Shown: positions 23,360-30,931 of the stretch, piece by piece
How positions within the stretch are numbered: the stretch's first letter is position 1
Layout of the letters: the number at the start of each line of letters is the position of its first letter
Assembly: GCA_023415475.1 (NCBI GenBank)
Contig: JAEZKL010000171.1
Coordinates: 1-32,829, forward strand
DNA: 32,829 nucleotides
Reading direction: 5' to 3'
DNA from: Bacillota bacterium
GTDB lineage: Bacteria > Bacillota > Clostridia > Lachnospirales > Lachnospiraceae
Program-made: the position numbers and the translations under genes
The notes under the pieces: generated by a model
What the model saw: the letters and a program-made list of their open reading frames with translations, nothing else
Told to the model about the DNA's origin: nothing
Database searches by the model: none

Positions 23360-24466
23360 TTATGCAAAATCTCTGTCTTCATTATTACAATTCATTGTAC
23401 ATACTTCGAATAAAATATCATAAAGTAAATTGATATCTAAGCTATTTTTTATCTTTTGAATATGATATTTATAGAAATCCAACTGATCTTGCTGTAAAAA
23501 CTCATTGATTGTAGCTGCAGTTAACCTATGCTCAAGGTTGATTACCGTTCCTATTTTCATCTCCTGGATAAACTGTGCATTATACTTTTCTTGCTGAAGC
23601 AGGGGATTTAATGCTAATATCGGCAGCTCGGCAGAAATGGCTTCAAAGGTTGTAACCCCTCCCGGTTTTGTTATAATTGCATCGACTTCAGCCATATAGT
23701 CGAATACATTGGTAACATATCCAAGTACCTGTATATTGCGGTATTTCCCTCGAAGACTATGATACAAAGAATGATTCCTTCCTGTAATCACCGTAAACTC
23801 AACATTTGGCAGATTATCTAAATCCTGATAAAAGTCATGCTCAATCGGAAGCATTCCGAAACCGCCACCCATAATTAATATCTTCTTATTAACATCGTTA
23901 TCCATCCTCTGTGAACTCATTATAAATTCAGGCCTTACGGGTATTCCTGTAACAAATATCTTACTGGGCAATACTCCCTTTTTTATAAATTTTTCTCTTA
24001 CCGTATATGATCCTACCAAATAAATATCAGTATTTTTATTGATCCATTCTGAATGACCGGTTATATCGGTTACACAGGTAATTAATGGTATGGAAGAACC
24101 GGTCTTCTCTTTATAGAAAGAGACAATTTGTGAACACAATGGTAATGTTGATATAATTAGGTCTGATTTCTTCTCCTCTAAATATCTCTCAAAACACCGG
24201 CTGAAATATCGATATAGCTCGGGCTTTTGATCTGTTTTCATATTTTCCATTATTCTGTATCTTGTGTTATATATTTTAAAGCCTTTTTTAACCATCAGTT
24301 CAAAAAAACCGTAGTATCGCTCAGCCATCCTCGGTGATATATATTCAAACCAATCGATTATTTCTACTTCAGCATCCAGCCCACTTTTATATATATGCTC
24401 TTTCATCGCTTCTGCCGTTATCAGGTGACCCATTCCAAACCTACCCGTTAAAATACTGATTCTCAT
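23360..24466 (-). CDS. hexS: MGDG-synthase-like glycosyltransferase (GT28), HexS-like
   Basis: The 368-residue protein resembles processive diacylglycerol glycosyltransferases. The N-terminal MGDG-synthase domain starts with ILTGRFGMGHLITAEA. The C-terminal GT-B domain has GGGFGML and the nucleotide-sugar loop TKPGGVTTFEA. It has no transmembrane segment and is probably peripheral at the membrane. In the hex model it adds a hexosamine unit to a glycolipid. The start at 24466 has GGAG 6 bases before it and leaves the conserved motif at the N-terminus. A longer frame with GGTGGAG and an ATG at 24541 is possible but adds 25 residues that do not look conserved. It is the first gene of the operon. 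Confidence 0.88.
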   Translation of the reverse strand: MRISILTGRFGMGHLITAEAMKEHIYKSGLDAEVEIIDWFEYISPRMAERYYGFFELMVKKGFKIYNTRYRIMENMKTDQKPELYRYFSRCFERYLEEKKSDLIISTLPLCSQIVSFYKEKTGSSIPLITCVTDITGHSEWINKNTDIYLVGSYTVREKFIKKGVLPSKIFVTGIPVRPEFIMSSQRMDNDVNKKILIMGGGFGMLPIEHDFYQDLDNLPNVEFTVITGRNHSLYHSLRGKYRNIQVLGYVTNVFDYMAEVDAIITKPGGVTTFEAISAELPILALNPLLQQEKYNAQFIQEMKIGTVINLEHRLTAATINEFLQQDQLDFYKYHIQKIKNSLDINLLYDILFEVCTMNCNNEDRDFA

Positions 24467-24609
24467 ATAAATCTCCATTCTACCGATAGCCTGCAAACTT
24501 GGGCGGTAGCACAATTTGCTGTGTGAATACTCTTGAATCATCACACAAATCTCCACCAAATACTATTTATAATTCATCATATCCCCTTAATGTTTAGAAT
24601 TAATAAAGT

Positions 24610-24629
24610 AAATATTAAGAATTATTAAG
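24610..24629 (-). promoter_or_regulatory. Direct repeat upstream of the hex operon, candidate HexR site
   Basis: On the minus strand CTTAATAATT is followed at once by CTTAATATTT, a direct repeat with a 10-bp period. OmpR-type regulators commonly bind such repeats. It lies about 145 bases before the glycosyltransferase start. No strong promoter was identified next to it. Inference. Confidence 0.35.
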
Positions 24630-24704
24630 ATGATAGAATGGAGTAATCTTCTCTCCGGTAAAGTAATAGAAAGCATGCTTTATGAGGTTTTATTGTCATG
24701 AATC

Positions 24705-24732
24705 AAAAATGCGGCTTCCGTAGAAGCCGCAT
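24705..24732 (-). terminator. xylA terminator
   Basis: On the minus strand ATGCGGCTTC and GAAGCCGCAT form a 10-bp stem (24709-24718 with 24723-24732) around a 4-base loop, followed by TTTTT. It lies 13 bases after the xylA stop. Confidence 0.92.
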
Positions 24733-24745
24733 TCATTTACTCGGA

Positions 24746-26062
24746 TTATTTAGTCTCTAAGATATACTGGTTCAGGATATTCTCTAACATTTCCTGTCTG
24801 CCGGACTTGTTCGGGGTTGTGCCATTCTTCATAGCATATGCCTCTAACTCCTTGAAGCCAACCTTACCTTCAACGATATCTTTACCGATACCATCTTTGT
24901 AGCTTGCATAACGATCTGCCTTGAAGTTCTCGAATACACCATCCTCAAGAAGCTTTGCAGCAACCTTTAAGCCTCTAGCAAATGCATCCATACCTGCGAT
25001 GTAAGCGTAGAATAAATCATCATCCTCAAAGGAAGCACGACGAACCTTGGAGTCAAAGTTCAAACCACCCTTATTTAAGCCACCGTTTAATAAGATTTCA
25101 TACATTGCTAATGTGGTATCATAGAGGCTGGTAGGGAATTGATCGGTATCCCATCCTAACATCGGATCACCGGTGTTAGCATCTACGCTACCAAGTACAC
25201 CATTAATTCTGGACATGTTGAGTTCATGCTGGAAGGTGTGCTGAGCTAAGGTTGCATGGTTTGCTTCGATGTTCATCTTGAAGTAATCCTGTAAGTTGTA
25301 CTTTCTTAAGAATGCAAGCACTGTAGCTGCATCGAAATCATACTGATGCTTTGTAGGCTCCTTCGGCTTGGGCTCGATTAAGAACTGACCGGTAAATCCG
25401 ATCTCCTTAGCATAATCAACTGCCATCTGAAGTAATCTTGCGAGGTTATCTAACTCTAAACCAGTATCAGTGTTTAATAAAGTCTCATAGCCTTCACGTC
25501 CACCCCAGAATACATAGTTCACACCACCTAATTCCTTGGTGATTTCCATAGCCTTCTTAATCTGAGCTGCCGCATAAGCGAAAACAGTTGCGTTGCAGGA
25601 GGTACCTGCACCATGAACGAACTTGTCATCACCAAATGCATTGGTTGTACCCCATAAGCACTTGATTCCGGTACGAGCCATCTCTTCCTTGATTACTGCA
25701 ACGATTTCATCTAATCTTCTATTGGTCTCCTCCAGAGTAGCTGCTCTGGGAGCGATATCCTGATCATGGAAGCAGAAGAAAGGAATCTGCATCTTCTCCA
25801 TAAATTCGAATGCGGCATGTACTCTTTCCTTAGCCTTCTTCATTGCATCCTCTGTGTTATCCCAATCACGGTGCATTGAAGCTCCACCGAAAGGATCATT
25901 TCCCATATAGGTTAAGGTATGCCAATAAGACATAGCGAAACGGAGTTGCTCCTTCATTGTCTTGCCCATTACTACTTCGTCAGGATTGTAGTACCTGAAT
26001 GCAAGCTGATTTTTACTCTGAGGTCCTTCATATTGGATCTTTCCAACGTTAAAATATGACAT
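24746..26062 (-). CDS. xylA: Xylose isomerase
   Basis: XylA converts D-xylose to D-xylulose in the cytoplasm and needs two divalent metals. The 438-residue length and motifs fit the class II enzymes: the catalytic His in FCFHDQDIAP, WGGREGYETL, the metal-ligand Glu in LIEPKPKEPTKHQYD, NIEANHATLAQHTFQHEL, and the Asp cluster in DANTGDPMLGWDTDQFP. AAAGGAGG lies 8 bases before the ATG at 26062; upstream in-frame codons are ignored. It has its own promoter and terminator, so it is transcribed alone. It would use the xylose freed by the GH31/GH74 pair 8 kb away. Confidence 0.97.
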   Translation of the reverse strand: MSYFNVGKIQYEGPQSKNQLAFRYYNPDEVVMGKTMKEQLRFAMSYWHTLTYMGNDPFGGASMHRDWDNTEDAMKKAKERVHAAFEFMEKMQIPFFCFHDQDIAPRAATLEETNRRLDEIVAVIKEEMARTGIKCLWGTTNAFGDDKFVHGAGTSCNATVFAYAAAQIKKAMEITKELGGVNYVFWGGREGYETLLNTDTGLELDNLARLLQMAVDYAKEIGFTGQFLIEPKPKEPTKHQYDFDAATVLAFLRKYNLQDYFKMNIEANHATLAQHTFQHELNMSRINGVLGSVDANTGDPMLGWDTDQFPTSLYDTTLAMYEILLNGGLNKGGLNFDSKVRRASFEDDDLFYAYIAGMDAFARGLKVAAKLLEDGVFENFKADRYASYKDGIGKDIVEGKVGFKELEAYAMKNGTTPNKSGRQEMLENILNQYILETK

Positions 26063-26110
26063 CTTAATATCCTCCTTTATTAATATATATCTCTTTCCTT
26101 TTAGTTTGGA

Positions 26111-26134
26111 GTAGGAAAACATTTTCTTTCCTAC
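26111..26134. promoter_or_regulatory. Inverted repeat in the xylA leader
   Basis: GTAGGAAA (26111-26118) and TTTCCTAC (26127-26134) are perfect inverted 8-bp arms 8 bases apart. They lie just downstream of the likely transcription start. It could be a repressor operator or an mRNA hairpin. It does not match the usual cre or XylR patterns well. Confidence 0.45.
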
Positions 26135-26165
26135 AAGAAAGTACAGGAACTCAATTCCTTTTCTA

Positions 26166-26194
26166 ATTATAAATCCTATTTGAAAATTTTACAA
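26166..26194 (-). promoter_or_regulatory. xylA promoter
   Basis: TTGTAA (26189-26194) and TATAAT (26166-26171) on the minus strand are 17 bases apart. The leader is about 95 bases long. A TTAGTTT half-site reminiscent of XylR operators lies just upstream (about 26216-26222). Confidence 0.7.
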
Positions 26195-26275
26195 TAACAA
26201 TTTGTAAATTAATTAAACTAATTTAAAAATTTATATTTTAACCATAGTTTTATATTCATGAATTACCTGCTGAGC

Positions 26276-26384
26276 TGATATTTTATGAAGCATATAATCA
26301 AAAATGTCAGCTTCGCAGACATATTTTGTGAAGCAAGTTATTAAAGAAAGCCAGCCCTGCAGGCCTTCATTATTCATGTATTCC
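26276..26384. repeat. Diverged copy of the 14.6-kb repeat family
   Basis: The segment holds GATATTTTATGAAGCAT, then a unit with ATGTCAGCTTCGCAGA and ATATTTTGTGAAG, then TTAAAGAAAGCCAGCC, CTGCAGGC and TTCATGTATTC. These are the same building blocks as at 14561-14684, in a different order and partly decayed. No gene is supported between the xylA promoter and the padR promoter. Confidence 0.7.
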
Positions 26385-26495
26385 GAGAATATTCCTCCTC
26401 TTCTTTGTCTATTATTCAACATTGCTCTAAAATTATTCGGGAATTCTATCTAAAACAATTCATATAAAAAAATAACAAATTCAATAAATTTATTA

Positions 26496-26525
26496 TTGAC
26501 AATACTGTGTGCTGTACAGTATAAT
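26496..26525 (+). promoter_or_regulatory. padR promoter with an internal dyad
   Basis: TTGACA (26496-26501) and TATAAT (26520-26525) are 18 bases apart. ATACTGT (26502-26508) and ACAGTAT (26516-26522) are perfect inverted 7-bp arms 7 bases apart, filling the spacer and entering the -10. This is an ideal place for autorepression by the PadR protein encoded next. Confidence 0.7.
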
Positions 26526-26576
26526 CAAATCAACAGTAACATTGTGGCGCACATTATTATGGATTAGGAGGTAATC

Positions 26577-26939
26577 ATGACAAAAAAGGAGGAAGTGCTT
26601 TCCGGTCTTCTACTTGAGCTTAGGCGCGGAACAATCGTGCTTAGCGTATTATGCCAGCTGTCCGCACCGACCTATGGATACTCATTAGTACAGGATTTTA
26701 GCGATAACAACGTACCGATTGAAGCCAATACCCTGTATCCTTTACTCAGAAGGCTTGAGAAGCAGGGACTGCTAAAAAGCGAATGGGAAACTTCGGGAAC
26801 AAAACCAAGAAAGTATTATATGCTGACAGATCTGGGTACTGAAGTGTACCAGGAATTGAAGGAACATTGGAATAAGATGGTAGAGAATATGAATCGATTA
26901 TTGAAGGAGGATAAGAGCAATGAAAAATCAACAATATGA
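26577..26939 (+). CDS. PadR-family transcriptional regulator
   Basis: The 120-residue winged-helix protein matches the short PadR type. It has LRRGTIVLSVLCQLSAPTYGYSLVQ in the first helices, ANTLYPLLRRLEKQGLLKSEW as the recognition part, RKYYMLTDLG in the wing, and a C-terminal dimerisation helix. Such regulators are often released by drugs or envelope stress. GGAGG lies 6 bases before the ATG. It overlaps the following membrane-protein gene by 20 bases, a common pairing in Firmicutes in which the partner carries a HAAS domain. Confidence 0.92.
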   Translation: MTKKEEVLSGLLLELRRGTIVLSVLCQLSAPTYGYSLVQDFSDNNVPIEANTLYPLLRRLEKQGLLKSEWETSGTKPRKYYMLTDLGTEVYQELKEHWNKMVENMNRLLKEDKSNEKSTI

Positions 26940-27984
26940 TTATGTGGAAGATATGATAAATCGTTATATCTATCAGGTAACGAAGCATATTAATCCATTG
27001 AATAAAAATGATATCGAAAATGAATTACGAACCTTAATTTATGATATGTTAGAAACCAGAACGCATGGCAATCATGCCACAAAGGAGGATATTCTGGCTG
27101 TGCTTAGGGAGCTCGGAAATCCCTCGGAGCTTGCCGAGAAATATCGTGACACCTCCAGATATCTGATCAGTCCAGAGATCTTCCCGCTATACCTTTTTGT
27201 ATTAAAGATCGTAATTGGTGCTACCCTTTTTGGTATGTGCATTGCTACAGTACTAGAGCTGATTACCTCCTATCCTCATATCTGGTATAGCTACATCGGT
27301 ACTTGGATTGGTAATATGGTAGGAAGTGTAGGTATGGCTTTTGCATCCATTACTATAATATTCGCAGTTTTAGAATGGAAGGGAGTTAATTTAAAAGAGT
27401 TAATTCCCAACTGGGAGGCAGAGGAGCTTCCTCCCGTACCGGTAAAGGAAGCAAGCATCCCGATCGGAGAACCGATTGCCGGTATTATCTTCACAATTAT
27501 TGGCATGGTTATATTTATCTCTGCTCCGCAATTACTCGGTGCATATCATTATGACGGCGGGTTAACGGCTATTCCGGTATTTAACATGGATACCTTCCGG
27601 GTTGTTCTTCCTCTCTTTTTAATCACGATGGGACTAGGACTTCTCATGGATATTTGGGAGCTGATAGACCGTAGATACTCCATCCCTCATGCGATTTTTG
27701 CTTTCATCATTAATACCGTCAGCACAATCCTGGTTGTTATTATCTTTACCAGATTCGATATCTGGAACTCGAATTTCGCAAGCCGAATAAACGAAGCCTT
27801 TCACCTTAACTTCAACTCCTCTGCTCTCTCTGCTTGGGAGCTGATCACAGAGAACTTCGTGATATTCCTTGTGGTCATCTATCTGCTTGAGACTATAACG
27901 ATTATTGTGAAAACAGTAAAATATAATAGTCGGTTTGATTTTATGAACTTTGTAAAAACAATGGAACAGAATTATAAGAATTGA
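26920..27984 (+). CDS. HAAS-domain polytopic membrane protein
   Basis: The 354-residue protein starts with a soluble region of about 85 residues (YVEDMINRYIYQVTKHI, then DIENELRTLIYDML and LRELGNPSELAEKYR) that matches the HAAS domain found next to PadR regulators. About six hydrophobic segments follow, for example near residues 90-115, 125-150, 190-210, 225-245, 255-275 and 310-335. It probably works with PadR in membrane signalling, but the mechanism is not known. AAGGAGG lies 9 bases before the ATG, inside the end of padR. Confidence 0.82.
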   Translation: MKNQQYDYVEDMINRYIYQVTKHINPLNKNDIENELRTLIYDMLETRTHGNHATKEDILAVLRELGNPSELAEKYRDTSRYLISPEIFPLYLFVLKIVIGATLFGMCIATVLELITSYPHIWYSYIGTWIGNMVGSVGMAFASITIIFAVLEWKGVNLKELIPNWEAEELPPVPVKEASIPIGEPIAGIIFTIIGMVIFISAPQLLGAYHYDGGLTAIPVFNMDTFRVVLPLFLITMGLGLLMDIWELIDRRYSIPHAIFAFIINTVSTILVVIIFTRFDIWNSNFASRINEAFHLNFNSSALSAWELITENFVIFLVVIYLLETITIIVKTVKYNSRFDFMNFVKTMEQNYKN

Positions 27985-27989
27985 AAACA

Positions 27990-28040
27990 GGAGCTGCTGT
28001 AAAACCAAACGTGTAATACCAACGGTTTTGCAGCAGCTCC
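27990..28040 (+). terminator. 17-bp-stem hairpin after the HAAS gene
   Basis: GGAGCTGCTGTAAAACC (27990-28006) pairs with GGTTTTGCAGCAGCTCC (28024-28040) over 17 positions with one G-U pair; the loop is 17 bases. No T run follows. The right arm is also the end of a decayed gene (28024-28160), so the hairpin seems to have arisen by inverted duplication of a few codons. Confidence 0.55.
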
Positions 28041-28160
28041 GACGATTACGGTGCCGCTTTCTACCTTCATGTGCTCAATCTTAGGATTCTGCCAGTTCGA
28101 CCAGCCATCCACGACCGTATCCGCTGTATAGGTCACTCCGTCAGCGATTGCATAGCTCAA
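28024..28160 (-). pseudogene. Remnant of a carbohydrate-binding module of a glycosidase
   Basis: An open frame on the minus strand reads SYAIADGVTYTADTVVDG, then WSNWQNPKIEH and MKVESGTVIVGAAAK. This Trp-x-x-Trp, Pro and GTVIVG pattern resembles C-terminal modules of secreted glycosidases such as galactanases (family resemblance from memory). Only about 45 residues remain. No signal peptide or catalytic domain is present. Upstream codons in a different frame (KVDFKVE) suggest a frameshift. The start codon is not supported by a good ribosome site. Confidence 0.5.
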
Positions 28161-28205
28161 CCTTAAAATCCACCTTATTGGTAGAATAAAAATGCAAGGA
28201 ATTAT

Positions 28206-29372
28206 TTATTGTTCCAGCAATTTGTGTACATTCAAAAGTCCCCAACCTTGTTTTTCCCAATGTTGACCAAGATTAGTTGCGCAACCGCGCAATCTTAGTT
28301 TCACCTCTCGATTGGATAATTCAGGATGCGCTCCCAGTAACAACGCTATCGCACCTGCCACTACAGGTGTAGCCATCGAGGTGCCGCTTTTTATGGTATA
28401 CATCATCGGTATATCCGGATTAGAATACCTGGAATTCCCACTCTTAGATCTAGGCGGATAACGACTGATATTACAGGAAATGATATTGGATCCCGGTGCT
28501 ACGATATCCGGCTTCTTAATACAGAAGGGTGTCGGCCCACGTCCTGAATAATCCTTGGAACGCCCACTACCATAGACCTCAACTGCGACATTATCATCAG
28601 AGGAACCCACTGTTATCACCTTTCTGCTGATCCCGGGCGTCGAGATAGACATAGGGCCAGGTCCGTTATTACCTGCAGCAACCACTACGACAATACCGCT
28701 ATCCCATACCGCATTTACCCCCTGAACCAGAAGAGAATTCTCATCCAGACTATCCTTGGCGGCCGTGCCAACGGATATATTAACAATTCTAATATTGTAT
28801 CGTTTTTTATTATTAATGATCCATTGAAGTCCCGCCAATACATCGGATATATTCCCGTCCCCTCTCTTATCCAGTACCTTTACTCCTATGAAGCTGCACT
28901 CCGGAGCAATTCCTTTATATTTTCCTTTGGAGGAAAAACCATTTCCCCCGATGATGCCTGCCACATGGGTACCGTGACCATTATCGTCATAAGGCTCATT
29001 CCTATGGCTGATAAAATCCGCAAAGGCTGTTACCCGATTACCGCCCTCAACAAAGTCTTTATGTAAGGCAATTCCCGTATCGACTACTGCAACACCTACT
29101 CCACGGCCAAAATATCCTTTCTCGTGTGCCCAGCCACATTCGATGATGTCGCTGACCCTGTTCATCTGAGCCGTGATTTGGGTATCCAGCTCATAGCTGA
29201 TTGTTCCCTCCATCGACTTGATATAATCCAGTCGATCTTCTTCAACCTCTACGACACACGCACCTATCATCGGCAGTCTATATTTGACATAGCCCAACTT
29301 CTCTATGGTCTGCAGACGTTTTTCATATTCTGCACAATACACTATGATTTGGATTTTATGCTTTTTGACCAT
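28206..29372 (-). CDS. Subtilisin-like serine protease (S8), no signal peptide
   Basis: The 388-residue protease has the full catalytic triad: Asp98 (AVVDTGIA), His133 (NGHGTHVAG) and Ser332 (GTSMATPVVAG), with the oxyanion Asn235 (AAGNNGPG). Residues 1-70 resemble an I9-type inhibitory prodomain (IQIIVYCAEY, then MIGACVVEVEEDRLDYI). No signal peptide or membrane anchor is visible, so an intracellular or non-classically exported protease is likely. GGAG lies about 7 bases before the ATG. It has a long leader with tandem TTGACA boxes and stands alone. Confidence 0.93.
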   Translation of the reverse strand: MVKKHKIQIIVYCAEYEKRLQTIEKLGYVKYRLPMIGACVVEVEEDRLDYIKSMEGTISYELDTQITAQMNRVSDIIECGWAHEKGYFGRGVGVAVVDTGIALHKDFVEGGNRVTAFADFISHRNEPYDDNGHGTHVAGIIGGNGFSSKGKYKGIAPECSFIGVKVLDKRGDGNISDVLAGLQWIINNKKRYNIRIVNISVGTAAKDSLDENSLLVQGVNAVWDSGIVVVVAAGNNGPGPMSISTPGISRKVITVGSSDDNVAVEVYGSGRSKDYSGRGPTPFCIKKPDIVAPGSNIISCNISRYPPRSKSGNSRYSNPDIPMMYTIKSGTSMATPVVAGAIALLLGAHPELSNREVKLRLRGCATNLGQHWEKQGWGLLNVHKLLEQ

Positions 29373-29666
29373 TCAATCGCTCCATCGTTTTTGTATTATC
29401 CTATTCCGCGGGCTTAGTCAATATACGCACTATTGAAATGAGAGACACTTAATAAAACAGATTAGATAAAGACAGCTACGATAAGTAACGATATAACATC
29501 AGCCAAATATCATGATAGATAATGAGCTTGGGTTTTCTAATAAAGCTTTGCTTGCCACACCTTTCATATAAAATATAGGCCTAAATGTCAACAGCATGTC
29601 AACCCCTTATATATATTTTTTCAACTTCGTGGGTGGATTATCACAAATTCAATATAGATAACAAAA
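29373..29666 (-). promoter_or_regulatory. Long leader and promoter of the protease gene
   Basis: On the minus strand TTGACA occurs twice, at 29597-29602 and 29586-29591. The second is followed 17 bases later by TATGAA (29563-29568). The leader would be about 180 bases. I see no open frame or clear riboswitch in it. Confidence 0.45.
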
Positions 29667-29690
29667 GCTCCACCCAATTAAGGGTGGAGC
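29667..29690 (-). terminator. Terminator downstream of the GNAT gene
   Basis: GCTCCACCC (29667-29675) and GGGTGGAGC (29682-29690) form a 9-bp stem with a 6-base loop. TTTTG follows on the minus strand. It lies about 105 bases after the acetyltransferase stop. Confidence 0.65.
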
Positions 29691-29795
29691 TCACAATAAA
29701 TTGGAAGTAGTTGATCTGACAAACTGAAAATTTCAAACGATTTGCTAAATTGGAATTTATTGCTCTGTTAATCCTAAATTTTCCTTACTTATAAT

Positions 29796-30317
29796 TTATA
29801 GTTTTTTAGACATAAAAAGTGATAAGTCATCATCATTACAACATGGCGCATACTGCTCTAATGGTTTTCCTTGATACCAAACACCATTACCGTCCGGAAC
29901 ATAACCACGTTTGACATAAATCCTTTGGGCTGCCCCATATCCAGAGTGAACACCAACCGCCAAAAATACTGTATCAGATACTTTTGCTGCCTCTTGTTCA
30001 ATAACATCAAGAAGTTTATTTCCTATTCCTTTGTTATGAACATGGTGAAATACTGATAAATCAACGATCTCCGGGTAACCCATATCTACCCAAGGACCTT
30101 CCGTAGGATTCATCACTAACGTACATAGTCCGCATACCTCTCCTTCATATACCGCAACAAATACCTTTCTTTTATTTTCTTCTTGTTCCTTGTAGTAATT
30201 TTCATATATTTCCAGAGATGGATGCCATCCGTATGATAGATAGGTCTCATAAATAATTCGGGCATCATCAATTTCCATGCTTCGAATCAAAAGATTTTTA
30301 TCTGTATAATATACCAT
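29796..30317 (-). CDS. GNAT-family N-acetyltransferase
   Basis: The 173-residue protein has the GNAT fold: an N-terminal strand and helix (NLLIRSMEIDDARIIYETYL), a central strand (EIVDLSVFHHVH), and the acetyl-CoA pyrophosphate loop HNKGIGNKLL. The late region FLAVGVHSGYGAAQRIYVKRGYVPDG follows, ending with a Cys-Cys and Asp-rich stretch. The acceptor substrate cannot be told. The start at 30317 has GGAG 10 bases before it; the frame extends to a TTG at 30338 without a site. It is an isolated gene between hairpins. Confidence 0.88.
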   Translation of the reverse strand: MVYYTDKNLLIRSMEIDDARIIYETYLSYGWHPSLEIYENYYKEQEENKRKVFVAVYEGEVCGLCTLVMNPTEGPWVDMGYPEIVDLSVFHHVHNKGIGNKLLDVIEQEAAKVSDTVFLAVGVHSGYGAAQRIYVKRGYVPDGNGVWYQGKPLEQYAPCCNDDDLSLFMSKKL

Positions 30318-30411
30318 AGCCAAGTTTCTCCATATCAAATTCTTAATTATCTAGCTGTTTCATCGAATAAAGTATATCACAAAATATGGGAAATTCAATA
30401 ATATTAAAAAA

Positions 30412-30427
30412 GCACCCTTAAGGGTGC
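30412..30427 (-). terminator. Short terminator-like hairpin
   Basis: GCACCCT, TA, AGGGTGC is a perfect inverted repeat. Six T follow it on the minus strand and four T, after a C, on the plus strand. It lies about 80 bases past the candidate RNA at 30504-30640 and upstream of the acetyltransferase gene. Confidence 0.55.
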
Positions 30428-30469
30428 CTTTTCAAGTATACAGTCCGTTTCCTTTCTAGAATATTTTGC

Positions 30470-30493
30470 TTGTTACTAATTTTGTTACTAATC
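30470..30493. repeat. Short tandem repeat of TTGTTACTAAT
   Basis: TTGTTACTAAT is repeated at once as TTGTTACTAAT, one base apart, in the gene-free segment between the acetyltransferase and AraC genes. No function is proposed. Confidence 0.55.
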
Positions 30494-30503
30494 ACTTTTT
30501 TTC

Positions 30504-30640
30504 AAAAAACAAAATGAGCTGAAACTCGGTGTTTATGCCGGTTCCAGCTCTCGTACAGAGCAGGGGATGAGAGACACAAACTGCTCCCCTGTGTAATATA
30601 GTCATAAAATAATTATTCATGACAGTATTACACAGGCTCG
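30504..30640 (-). ncRNA. Candidate structured RNA with three hairpins and a terminator
   Basis: Read on the minus strand, hairpin one pairs CCTGTGTAATA with TATTACACAGG (30626-30636 with 30588-30598), extended by GTCAT/ATGAC. An alternative stem pairs CAGGGGA with TCCCCTG (30585-30591 with 30561-30567) and shares bases with hairpin one, so the two exclude each other at that point. Then GAGCTGGAACCGG pairs with the CCGAGTTTCAGCTC side (30538-30550 with 30516-30529) and is followed by a T-rich run. The best promoter is weak (TTGTAG 30694-30699, 17 bases, TAACAA). A 59-codon frame crosses the segment but looks accidental. It may be a small RNA or a leader without its gene. Confidence 0.4.
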
Positions 30641-30931
30641 TCAAACATTGTGCTCTTTCATCCTTAAGCATTGTTAGTACTTTATAAGAAAATCTACAAG
30701 TTCTTTATTATTCACCATCCTATCACGATACCCGGCTGATGTTATATCTGGTTATTTCTTTACTCAAGTTTTATTAACCTTTATATACAATTGTAAGCTT
30801 TATATCATTCTGATTCTGTTCTATTAAGTCTTTATAATTATGTTAAAACATCTATCCTATATATTTTATTATTACATCAAATCTGTACGGATTAGGATAA
30901 TACTCATTTCGTTGTGGGCGCTTGTTGGGAG

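Noticed and set aside
26231..26422. 63-codon open frame across the repeat locus before padR
   Set aside because: It consists of repeat units and a decayed hairpin, without a ribosome site or domain.
30492..30671. 59-codon open frame on the minus strand across the three-hairpin segment
   Set aside because: It has no ribosome binding site, its composition is unremarkable, and it runs through stems and the terminator-like hairpin. A structured RNA explains the segment better.
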